Origin: Actinomycetes bacterium
GTDB taxonomy: Bacteria > Actinomycetota > Actinomycetes > Actinomycetales > Dermatophilaceae
Direction: 5' to 3'
Assembly (NCBI GenBank): GCA_029778715.1
Contig: JAKOPT010000132.1
Coordinates: 1-39,497, forward strand
Length of the DNA: 39,497 nucleotides
Position numbers and translations under genes: made by a program
Shown: one piece after another, positions 30,411 through 39,200 of the stretch
Position numbering within the stretch: the stretch's first letter is position 1
Layout: every line of letters begins with the position of its first letter
The notes under the pieces: generated by a model
Seen by the model: the letters and a program-made list of their open reading frames with translations, nothing else
Told to the model about the DNA's origin: nothing
The model's database searches: none

Positions 30411-32777
30411 ATGCGTATGCCGTGGCTGTCGTCGGGTGCGGGTATCGGGTCTGGCGGGCGGGGGCGGTGGCGTCGGTGTGCGGTGGCAACGCCGGCGACC
30501 CTGGTCGCTGCGGCGGTCGGTTGGGTGGCTCCGGTGGGCGCGCAGGCGGCGACGCCTGCCGTGGTGGGGGCGCCGCCGAGCGCGTCGTTCCAAGTGGCGG
30601 GCGACAGGACGCTTGACTGGGTGGTGCCGGATCGGGTTCACGCCATCGACGTCACCGTCGTCGGCGCGAGCGGTCGTGGGCAATCCGACACCGGACTCGA
30701 GCTCTACGGGTTCGGCGCGAAACTCACGGGGCGGGTGGCGGTCACCCCGGGAGAGACCCTGCGGCTCTATGGCGCCACGGCCGGCGGCTGGGGTGTCGCG
30801 GGGACCGGATATATCGCTGGCGGCCGCGGTGCCGGTGCCGGACAAAATGGTGGTGGGGGCGGGGGTGCCGCGGCCGTCGTGCGCCGCAGCCCGACCGGTG
30901 ACTTGCCGCTCGTCGTCGCCGGGGGCGGGGGCGGCCGGGGCGGCGACTCGTCAACGGGCTGTGGTGACGGCGCGGGTGGGGCCGCGGGTACGAACGGGGG
31001 CCGCGGTTCGGATGGCGATCCCGTTCCCCCGTGCGCGGGGGTGGTGTCCGCTCTTGGTGGCGCCGCCAGTGGCGTGCAGGGTGCCGGGAACCCCGGGGGC
31101 GCTGGCGGTGAGGGTGCCTCGCAACTCGCCGGTGGTGGCGGTGGCGGTGGCGGTGGGTGGCCGCAGAGTGGCCTCGGTGGCGAGGGCGGCATGTGTGCGA
31201 CCGGAGGGACAAAGTGCAGTGGGGGTGGCGGTGGTGGGGCCGGCGGCAGTCATATCGATGCGGCTGTCACTGGCGCCACGGTCGGGACCAGCGTGTACGG
31301 AGGCAGCGGGGGTGTGGAGGTCAAGTACACGCAGTTGTACGACACGTCGGTGGTGGTGTCTGGTCCGAGCACGGTGACCTATGGGCAGCCCGTTGATGTT
31401 GCGGTGACGGTGTCGTCGCAGGCTGGGCAGACGCATCCGGCGGGGACGCTATCGGTGACCGGCGCCGCGGCCTCGGTGACCGCACAGCAGGTCGATACCA
31501 GCGGCAAGGCGACCTTCGCCAACGTTCCGGTGGCCGTAGGTACGAACACCTTGACATTCACGTTCACCCCGGACTCCCCGTGGTATGAGCCGTCGTCGGG
31601 GAAGGCCACGGTGGGCGTGCAGAAGGCCGGAACGTCGATCACCGATCTCGGGTCCACGGTTGTCGTGCCCGGTTCACCGGTGCAGGTGTGGGGTCGAGTC
31701 GCGCCCCTCCCGCCCGAGGGTGCAGGCACGATGCCGGTTCCGACCGGACGAGTGTCCTGGCCCGATGGCGCCGGGGGTCAGTCGTGGGCCGTGCTGGACG
31801 GCGAGGGCAACTTCTCGGCAACGATCCCGTGGAGTTTGGGCAAGCACACGGTGACCATCACCTACAGCGGGGACGGGAACTACGGTGCCTCGTCGACGGG
31901 TGCGGACTCTCCGGTGATCGACATGGAGAAGACACCGAGTGCGTTCTTGGACGTGACATCCACGACCCCGCAGTGGGGTGAACCCGTGACCGTCAGTGGA
32001 TGGTTGGTGACCCCTCAGACTCTCGCCAAGCCGGTGGCGGCCCCCCGGGCCCAGGGGCAGTGGCCGGTGCCCACGGGGACGGTCAAGATCTCGGACGGGG
32101 CGACGTGGTCGACCACCGCCACCGTCGATCAGGACGGGTATTTCGAGGCTGAGTTGCCATGGACACACGGGACGCACAAGGTCAAGTTCTCGTATGCCGG
32201 CGACGACCTCTTCCTGCCTGCCGCGGACGTGACCGTGACGGTGACGATGACGAGGGCAACGCCGTCGGTGTCGTTGACCGCGACGCCGACGACGGTCATG
32301 CCCGGGTCGCCGGTGACCACGACCGTCACGGTGACTGCGCCGCCGCTGGACCCGCCCGAGCTCCTCACCTCCCGAGGCGCCCTGGCTGCGCAAGCGGCGC
32401 TGAGCGTCGGACCGACCCCGACGGGGACGGTACAGATAGCCGTGGATGGAACGCTGGTCGGCCGCCCGGTGCCGGTCGATGCCGACGGGCAAGCGTCGAT
32501 CCCGGTGACGGATCTGGTGCCTGGTGTGCGCAACCTGACTGCGGTCTATTCTGGCGACGACCTCTATGCGGGGGCGACGTCGGGCGCGGTGGCGATCACG
32601 GTGACCGCGCCCCCGGCCCCGCCGGCACCCCCGCCGGCCCCAGGGCCGAATTCGTTGGCGTACACCGGTGTTCAAGGATCGACCCTGACCCTGACCGGCT
32701 TCCTCGCGGCCCTGGCGATCCTGCTCGGCGTGGGCCTGATCGTCGCCGCCGAACGGCGCGCACGGCATACCGGCTGA
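30411..32777 (+). CDS. sortase-anchored surface protein: glycine-rich domain plus Ig-like repeats
   Basis: A 788-residue exported cell-wall protein. Residues 1 to about 46 form a long signal peptide with Arg-rich start (GRGRWRRCAVATPATLVAAAVGWVAPVGAQA). Residues about 60-305 are a glycine-rich domain with a beta-rich beginning (IDVTVVGASGRG ... VTPGETLRLYGATAGG), many GGGG runs and a few Cys. It resembles the glycine-rich domain of ALK/LTK receptors (PF12810-like), which packs as polyglycine-II helices. From about 305 to 735 come four Ig-like Big3-type repeats with the recurrent ending YSGDxxY. A Pro-rich spacer leads to L749-A-Y-T-G753, a hydrophobic helix and the RRARHTG tail: the LAxTG signal used by class E sortases in high-GC Gram-positives. 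No sortase gene is in the window. Role in adhesion or matrix is inference. Confidence 0.85.
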   Translation: MRMPWLSSGAGIGSGGRGRWRRCAVATPATLVAAAVGWVAPVGAQAATPAVVGAPPSASFQVAGDRTLDWVVPDRVHAIDVTVVGASGRGQSDTGLELYGFGAKLTGRVAVTPGETLRLYGATAGGWGVAGTGYIAGGRGAGAGQNGGGGGGAAAVVRRSPTGDLPLVVAGGGGGRGGDSSTGCGDGAGGAAGTNGGRGSDGDPVPPCAGVVSALGGAASGVQGAGNPGGAGGEGASQLAGGGGGGGGGWPQSGLGGEGGMCATGGTKCSGGGGGGAGGSHIDAAVTGATVGTSVYGGSGGVEVKYTQLYDTSVVVSGPSTVTYGQPVDVAVTVSSQAGQTHPAGTLSVTGAAASVTAQQVDTSGKATFANVPVAVGTNTLTFTFTPDSPWYEPSSGKATVGVQKAGTSITDLGSTVVVPGSPVQVWGRVAPLPPEGAGTMPVPTGRVSWPDGAGGQSWAVLDGEGNFSATIPWSLGKHTVTITYSGDGNYGASSTGADSPVIDMEKTPSAFLDVTSTTPQWGEPVTVSGWLVTPQTLAKPVAAPRAQGQWPVPTGTVKISDGATWSTTATVDQDGYFEAELPWTHGTHKVKFSYAGDDLFLPAADVTVTVTMTRATPSVSLTATPTTVMPGSPVTTTVTVTAPPLDPPELLTSRGALAAQAALSVGPTPTGTVQIAVDGTLVGRPVPVDADGQASIPVTDLVPGVRNLTAVYSGDDLYAGATSGAVAITVTAPPAPPAPPPAPGPNSLAYTGVQGSTLTLTGFLAALAILLGVGLIVAAERRARHTG

Positions 32778-32783
32778 ACCTCC

Positions 32784-32822
32784 CCGAGTGGTCCGGGTTG
32801 TCACACGACCCGGACCACTCGG
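32784..32822. terminator. two-way terminator between the surface-protein and glycosyltransferase genes
   Basis: Perfect 15-bp arms CCGAGTGGTCCGGGT (32784-32798) and ACCCGGACCACTCGG (32808-32822) with a 9-base loop. It starts seven bases after the surface-protein stop, 40 bases beyond the end of the convergent glycosyltransferase frame, and ends in CCTTTCC rather than a long T-run. Confidence 0.85.
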
Positions 32823-32861
32823 CGGCCTTTCCTCGAAGCGCAGCAGCCGAGGCGCCGCTCC

Positions 32862-33982
32862 TCACGCGGAGGTATGCCGCGCGACAAACGCCCGGATGTC
32901 TCCCACGAACCGGGCCCGGGAGAAGGGCGCCATAGCCCCCGCGGGCACCCGATGACCGGCGTCGAGCACTTGCCGCAGGGCCGCACCGAGGGCCTCGTCG
33001 TCGTCGATGTCGACGGCTGCACCGACACCGGCCGCAGCGAGCGACTCGCGCGCCCCGCCCACCTCGTGGCAGACCACCGGCGCCCCGGCGGCCATCGCCT
33101 CCACCGGCATGATCCCGAAGTCCTCCACGGGGGAAAGATGAAGACGGCGGCCCGCTGGTAGAGCGCGTAGAGCAGCGCATCGCTCACCCGACCGGCGAAA
33201 TGGACCGGCACCGACGCACGGGCCGCCACCGCGCGGAGCCATTCCTCCTGTGGCCCGCCACCGGCAAGCACGACCGGCCGTCCGGAGAGTTCGCCGGCCC
33301 GAATGACCCGTTCGAGCCTCTTGTAGGGGACCATCCGAGACGCTCCAAGAACGAAATCGCGCGGCATCCGGGCCAGCAGTTGCGCTTCCGTCGGGTCGAG
33401 GTGCTCGGCCCAGTCCGCGACGCTGGAGATCGTCTCGATGTCCACCGGAGGATAGATCACCTCGGCCGACCGCCCCCACGTGTGGGCGATCCGGTCGGCG
33501 ACGAACGCACTGTTGCAGGCGACCGCCGTCGCCTCGCGGGCGCGCCGGACATCGAGGGGTTTGAGAACGGCCGCTGCCGCTCGAACGGCCGCCGAGTCCC
33601 CTCGGCGGTCCAACTCGGGCACCCAGAGATAGCGGGCGGGCGTGTGCGCATAGATGAGTTTGGGGGCCCGCGCACTGAGGCCTCGGGGGCGCACGTGATG
33701 GGCGAATAGGTGGGAGGAGACGAGCAGCCAGTCGTAGGGCTCATCGGCGGGCACCACCGTGCGCCAGGTCGGAGGCAGCCAGGGCACAGCGGCGATCTTG
33801 CTGCGCCGCAAGGGAGTGCGCGCCAGCCACGACTGCAGCACCCGCTGCGCTCCGAGGGTCCCGGGGGCATCGTCCCAGAGGGCGAGCACCGGCGCGTCGG
33901 GGAACGCCTCGACCATCCCGGCGACGACCTTCTCGGCACCACCGTTGGCCTCAATCCACTCGTGGACGATCAGGCCGGTCAT
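32862..33982 (-). pseudogene. family 4 glycosyltransferase with a one-base frameshift
   Basis: The first frame from the ATG at 33982 encodes about 283 residues of a GT4 (GT-B fold) glycosyltransferase: VHEWIEANGGAEKVVAGMVEAFPDAPV, then FVLGASRMVPYKRLERVIRAGE and PVVLAGGGPQEEWL. At the C5 run (G5 on the plus strand, 33129-33133) the frame changes. The essential C-terminal block EDFGIMPVEAMAAGAPVV with the catalytic E-x7-E, and the rest up to RHTSA-stop at 32862, continue in the next frame. Adding one base gives exactly 374 codons, a normal length. The natural reading is F-P-P-V-E-D-F-G across the site. This may be a sequencing error, a recent null mutation or, less likely, programmed slippage. 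The gene is divergent from aroQ and was probably a surface glycan or lipid glycosyltransferase. Confidence 0.85.
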
Positions 33983-34032
33983 GACAGGTGAGGCTACCTG
34001 GCCTTGGCGGGGGCGACCGGCATACTGGCGCG

Positions 34033-34473
34033 ATGGACGTCGCCACCGTGCTCGTGCTCAACGGTCCCAACCTCAACCTCCTCGGCGAACGTGAGCCCGC
34101 GATCTACGGTCACGACACGCTTGCCGACCTGGAGGAGGTATGCCGCGCTGCCGCCGCCGCGCACGGTCTGGTCGCGGACTGCCGGCAGTCCAACCACGAG
34201 GGCACCCTCATCGACTGGGTCCAGGAGGGGCGGCACGTGATCGCCGGCATCGTCCTCAACGCCGGCGGCTACACCCACACGAGCGTCGCCCTGCGCGATG
34301 CCGTCTCGGCGTGCACAGTGCCGGTCGTCGAGGTGCATCTGAGCGACATCCACGCGCGCGAGCCCTTCCGGCACCACTCGTACCTCGCGGACGTCGTCAC
34401 TCATCAGGTCATCGGGCGGGGTGTCCCCGGGTATGCCGCGGCCATCGACTGGCTCGCGGCCCGCCGTGCCTGA
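34033..34473 (+). CDS. aroQ: type II 3-dehydroquinate dehydratase
   Basis: A 146-residue dodecameric-type dehydroquinase that turns 3-dehydroquinate into 3-dehydroshikimate (shikimate pathway or quinate use). The pattern is complete: [20 protein letters not shown] with catalytic Tyr25, QSNHEG, the [16 protein letters not shown] block with Asn77, and [17 protein letters not shown] with His102. The start at 34033 was chosen because the family begins four residues later. No other shikimate gene is beside it. It is divergent from the broken glycosyltransferase with 50 bases between them and convergent with the Uma2 gene, 36 bases away. Confidence 0.97.
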   Translation: MDVATVLVLNGPNLNLLGEREPAIYGHDTLADLEEVCRAAAAAHGLVADCRQSNHEGTLIDWVQEGRHVIAGIVLNAGGYTHTSVALRDAVSACTVPVVEVHLSDIHAREPFRHHSYLADVVTHQVIGRGVPGYAAAIDWLAARRA

Positions 34474-34509
34474 ACCCTTGGCCGTACCGGGCCGAGCACT
34501 CTCACCCCC

Positions 34510-35061
34510 CTAGCGGAGCAGGTCGGCGGGGCGGATCGTCACCGGGAACGGCGCGGTGGCCGTCCATTCGTCGTCGCCGGTGACCTCGGCGACCAGGTGG
34601 TAGTGGCCGTCGGCGTCCAGTTCGTATGCCGTGAGCGTGGGCCCCTCGGGGTCGATCAGCCAGAAGGACGGGGTCCTCGCGGCTTCATAGCGCCGCATCT
34701 TGAGGTTGCGGTCGATGACCTGGGTGCTGGGGGAGGGCACCTCGACGGCCAACAGCGGCGCCGCCGGGAGGTTCGCGTGCGCGAAGGCGGCCCGGGCCGC
34801 GATGAGCACATCGGGTTGCAGCACGTCGCGGTCGGAGAGGACGACGTCGTAGGGCGCCGTCATGACCTTCAGGTGCTGTGGGCACAACGCAACGAAGCGC
34901 GCGATGAGCGCCACGACCACCGACTGATGCGCGGTGTTGGGTCCGGGGGTCACGATCAGCGCCCCGTCGATGAGTTCGTAGCGGAAGCCGTCGTCGGGCA
35001 GGGCGTCGCGCTCGGCCTTGGTCCAGGTCCGGTCGTCGAGCACATAGGTCATGGCCTCCAT
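34510..35061 (-). CDS. Uma2-family (DUF820) nuclease-like protein
   Basis: A 183-residue protein of the Uma2/DUF820 family, which has a restriction-endonuclease-like fold. The motif residues are in place: Asp84 in LQPDVLIAAR, Glu107 in LLAVEVPSPST and Lys121 in DRNLKMRRYEAARTPSFWLIDP. These proteins are common in cyanobacteria and actinobacteria as many diverged paralogues, and their biological role is unclear. The start at 35061 is supported by AAAGGA eight bases upstream; the ATG three codons later is weaker. The gene stands alone. The two genes on its left (aroQ) and right (membrane protein) show no functional link. Confidence 0.88.
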   Translation of the reverse strand: MEAMTYVLDDRTWTKAERDALPDDGFRYELIDGALIVTPGPNTAHQSVVVALIARFVALCPQHLKVMTAPYDVVLSDRDVLQPDVLIAARAAFAHANLPAAPLLAVEVPSPSTQVIDRNLKMRRYEAARTPSFWLIDPEGPTLTAYELDADGHYHLVAEVTGDDEWTATAPFPVTIRPADLLR

Positions 35062-35168
35062 GGTGCGTCCTTTCGGTGCGGGAGACCAGCCTTGGGCGGC
35101 ATACCGACGGCTGACAACCGACGCCGCGGACCTGTGGACGACACACCCGCAGCGGGCTCGCCTGTGGA

Positions 35169-36047
35169 TCAGGGGTGGGCGGACGCGGCGGGGGTGGGCG
35201 TCGGGCTCGGGCTGGCCGAGGGGGAGGTGCTCGGGGTCGGTGCCGGGGAGGGTGACGGGGCCGAGGAGGGGATGGCAGACGGAGTCGGCGTCGGTTTCGC
35301 CGCATGGGTCGCGCTCGGGCGCGGTGTCGCCGGGACCGTCGGCGTGGGGCGGGCCCCCGGGTCGGGGCGGCTCACGACGCTGCCCACGGACGTGCCGGTC
35401 GTCGTGCTCGATCCGAGCGGGTGACCCAAGACCATCTCGACGACCGTGATGCCGCCGATGGCGATGGCCGCCCCCACGAGGATGCCGACGAGGACATGAA
35501 GGGGGCGCAGTCGGCGAGGGGCGCGGGCCGGTTCGCCGGACCCAGTGGCGCCGCGCGGGGCGGTGATCGTGCCCCGCGACACCGGCGCCGACGCCGACTG
35601 CAGCGGCGAGCCACCGGGAGAGGCGGGTGAAGACGACGTCGCAGCGGAGTCGCCTGCGGTGCTCGAGGAGGAGGTCGCAAGCGTCTTCACCCGGCCGAGG
35701 TGACGACCGGCGCGCCGCAACGAGTCGGCATACACGGCCGAACCGATGGTGGCGACCACCGAACCCACGACGGCGCCGATAAGGGTCCCGGCAATCCCGA
35801 GCGTGGACGTGAGCAGGGCCACGGTGCCGGCCGCGAGCGAGGTGCCGATCACCTGATGGAGGGTGAGTCCAAGGCGCGGGGTGCGCGACGGTTGGGCTGC
35901 AGTGGCCGGCTCGGCCGGGGCTTCCGCGCTCCGCGGCGCGGCGCCGCGCGTGTCGACGACGTAGACATGCGTGTCATCCGACGGGCCAGGATGCGTCGAC
36001 GCGGGGCGGCGTGGATCGGTGGGGTGGGTGTGGTCGGGGGGCGTCAT
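35169..36047 (-). CDS. membrane protein with Pro/Thr/Ser-rich tail, function unknown
   Basis: A 292-residue protein I do not recognise. Residues 1-60 are hydrophilic and Pro-rich. A long Gly/Ala-rich hydrophobic stretch at 64-107 (LTLHQVIGTSLAAGTVALL ... VVGSVVATIGSAVY) could form two membrane helices. A Ser/Ala-rich linker follows, then one more helix at about 184-207 (VLVGILVGAAIAIGGITVV). The last 70 residues are repetitive PTPS/SPSP sequence, which in actinobacteria usually lies outside the membrane and may be glycosylated or span the wall. No catalytic motif is visible. The start ATG at 36047 lacks a clear ribosome binding site. It is divergent from icmF with 226 bases between them. The low-complexity tail makes homology assignments unreliable. 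Confidence 0.7.
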   Translation of the reverse strand: MTPPDHTHPTDPRRPASTHPGPSDDTHVYVVDTRGAAPRSAEAPAEPATAAQPSRTPRLGLTLHQVIGTSLAAGTVALLTSTLGIAGTLIGAVVGSVVATIGSAVYADSLRRAGRHLGRVKTLATSSSSTAGDSAATSSSPASPGGSPLQSASAPVSRGTITAPRGATGSGEPARAPRRLRPLHVLVGILVGAAIAIGGITVVEMVLGHPLGSSTTTGTSVGSVVSRPDPGARPTPTVPATPRPSATHAAKPTPTPSAIPSSAPSPSPAPTPSTSPSASPSPTPTPAASAHP

Positions 36048-36223
36048 AGCGAAGTCACTCGGTCACGAGGAGGGGGCGGGGGGCAGGGTGCCGGGCGGGT
36101 CCGGCGCCGATTCCCGGCGTCCTTGACAGGAAGGTTCCACGTTACGGGAGTTGTCTGGGTCCTCGCTGGGAGCCGGTTGTCGCCCGCCGACGGAGGGCGC
36201 GGCATACATGACTCGCGGGTACT

Positions 36224-36241
36224 TACTAGGACGTCCTAGTA
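36224..36241. promoter_or_regulatory. 18-bp perfect palindrome in the icmF promoter
   Basis: TACTAGGACGTCCTAGTA is a perfect palindrome 32 bases before the icmF ATG. The hexamer TAGTAT (36237-36242) at its right edge is a good -10 box, so a dimeric repressor bound here would block RNA polymerase. The size and symmetry suit a TetR-family operator. No such regulator gene lies within the window. Confidence 0.75.
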
Positions 36242-36273
36242 TTTAGGCACGTCGCGCCACCGAGGAGTCACCG

Positions 36274-39200
36274 ATGACCCAGCCGAGCCTGCACGTCCCC
36301 ACCCACCCGGTGCGCATCGTCACCGCCTCGTCGCTGTTCGACGGGCATGATGCCTCGATCAACATCATGCGCCGGATCATGCAAAGCCAGGGTGCGGAGG
36401 TCATCCATCTGGGGCACAACCGCAGCGTCCAGGAGGTCGTCGACGCGGCCATCGAGGAGGACGCGCAGGGCGTGGCGGTGTCGTCCTACCAGGGCGGGCA
36501 CGTCGAGTATTTCGAGTACCTCGTCTCGCTGCTGCGGGACGCCGGGGCCGGCCATGTCAAGGTCGTCGGCGGGGGCGGGGGCGTCATCGTCCCCGAGGAG
36601 ATCTCGCGGTTGGCCACGTCCGGGGTCCACATCTTCAGCCCCCAGGACGGCCAGCGGCTCGGGTTGCCGGGCATGGTCAACCAGGTCATCGCCGACTGCG
36701 ATTTCGACGTGTATGCCGTGGCGCCGGCACGCGTCGAAGCGATCCTTGCGGGGGAGCGGGCCGCCGTGGCCCGGGCCATCTCCGGGGCCGAACAAGGGGC
36801 GTTGGGGGAGGCCCTGCTCGGTGAGTTGCGGGCGGCGGCGAGCGCGCGGCATACCCCCGTCCTGGGCCTCACCGGCACCGGAGGGTCCGGCAAGTCGAGC
36901 CTGAGCGACGAGTTGATCCGGCGGTTCCGGGTCGACCAGCAGGACAAACTGCGGATCGCGGTCGTCGCCGTCGACCCGACCCGGCGGCGCGGAGGCGGGG
37001 CGCTGCTCGGCGACCGGATCCGGATGAACTCCCTCGACGGCGACCGCGTCTACTTCCGCTCCCTGGCGACCAGGGGCGGGCGCGAAGTGCCCGACGAGTT
37101 GGCCGACGTCATCACCGTGCTCAAGGCCGCGGCCTACGACCTGATCGTCGTCGAAACGCCCGGGATCGGCCAAGGCGACGGCGCGATCACCGAATTCGCG
37201 GACGTCAACCTCTACGTCATGACCCCCGAATACGGGGCCGCCAGCCAACTCGAAAAGATCGACATGCTCGATTTCGCCGATGTGGTGGCGATCAACAAGT
37301 TCGAGCGGCGCGGGGCCATGGATGCGCTGCGCGACGTGGGCCGCCAGCTCATCCGCAACCGGGAGGCGTTCGGGCAGGCGCCCGAGGACATGCCGGTGTT
37401 CGGCACGTCGGCGGCGACCTTCAACGACGACGGTGTGACGGCGCTCTATCAGGAGTTGCGCGGCCTGCTCGCAGCCAAGGGGCTGCCGGTCACCGAGGGG
37501 GCGTTGGCCCCGGTCGCGGTGCGGTACTCCTCGGTGTTGCGTCAGGTGGTGCCCCCGGCCCGGGTCCGTTACCTCGCCGAGATCGCCGAGACCGTGCGCG
37601 GCTATCACGCTGACACGCAGGGGTATGCCGCGGCCGCCCGGCGGGCGCAGCATCTCGCGACCGCCCGTGCGGCGCTCGGGGAGGCCGGCTCGGCTGCGCT
37701 CGACCGGCTCATCGACGAGGCGCGCGAAGCGTTGCCCGCGGCGGTGGCGCGCCAACTCGACGGGTGGGACGACGTCGTAGCCGCCTACTCCGGGACCGAG
37801 CAGGTGGTCACGGTGCGCGACCGGGAGCTGCGCACCGCTTTGACGCGAACCTCGCTGTCGGGGAGCTCGATTCGGCGCGTCAGTATGCCGCGCTACCACG
37901 ACCACGGCGACCTCCTGTCGTTCTTGCGCCGCGAGAACCTCCCGGGCTATTTCCCCTTCACGGCGGGGGTGTTCCCGTTCAAGCGGGAGGGGGAGGACCC
38001 GGCCCGGATGTTCGCCGGCGAGGGGGACCCGTTCCGGACCAACCGGCGCTTCAAGTTGCTGTCGGCCGGGCAGCCGGCGACCCGGCTCTCGACTGCGTTC
38101 GACTCGGTGACGCTCTACGGCCGCGACCCCGATCCGCGCCCCGACATCTACGGCAAGGTCGGCACGTCCGGGGTGTCCATCGCGACGGTCGAGGACTTGC
38201 GCGAGTTGTATTCGGGGTTCGACCTGGTCTCGCCGACGACGAGCGTGTCCATGACGATCAACGGCCCGGCGCCGACGATTCTGGCGTTCTTCCTCAACAC
38301 CGTCATCGACGAGCAGGTCGCCCTCTTTGTCCAGCGGGAGGGGCGCGAACCGAGCGGCGCCGAGCGTGACGAGCTCGCGGCATACGCCCTGGCCAACGTG
38401 CGGGGCACGGTGCAGGCCGACATTCTCAAGGAGGACCAGGGGCAGAACACCTGCCTGTTCTCCACCGAGTTCTCGCTGCGCATGATGGGCGATATCCAGG
38501 AGTGGTTCATCGAGCACGGGGTGCGCAACTTCTACTCGGTGTCGATTTCGGGCTATCACATTGCCGAAGCCGGGGCGAACCCGATTTCGCAACTGGCGTT
38601 CACGCTGGCCAACGGGTTCACTTATGTCGAGTCGTATCTTGCCCGCGGCATGGATATCGACGACTTCGCGCCCAACTTGTCCTTCTTCTTCTCCAACGGG
38701 ATGGACATCGAGTATTCGGTCATCGGGCGGGTGGCGCGCCGCATCTGGGCGGTGGCGATGCGCGAGAAGTACGGCGCCAACGAGCGCTCGCAGAAACTCA
38801 AGTACCACGTCCAGACGTCCGGGCGCAGCCTGCACGCCCAGGAAATGGACTTCAACGACATCCGCACGACCCTCCAGGCGCTTATCGCGATCTACGACAA
38901 CGCCAATTCGCTGCACACCAATGCCTACGACGAGGCGGTGACCACGCCCACCGAGGAGTCGGTGCGGCGCGCGCTCGCCATCCAACTCATCATCAACCGC
39001 GAGTGGGGAATGGCGATGAACGAGAACCCGCTCCAGGGCTCGTTCATCATCGAGGAGTTGACCGACCTCGTCGAGGCCGCGGTGCTCGCCGAGTTCGACC
39101 GGATCAGCGAACGCGGCGGCGTCCTCGGGGCGATGGAGACCGGCTACCAGCGGGGCAAGATCCAGGACGAGTCGATGGTGTACGAGCACCGCAAGCACGA

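Noticed and set aside
30840..31260. Repetitive G-rich sequence as a CRISPR-like or simple repeat array
   Set aside because: It is coding sequence for a glycine-rich domain; there are no regular repeat-spacer units.
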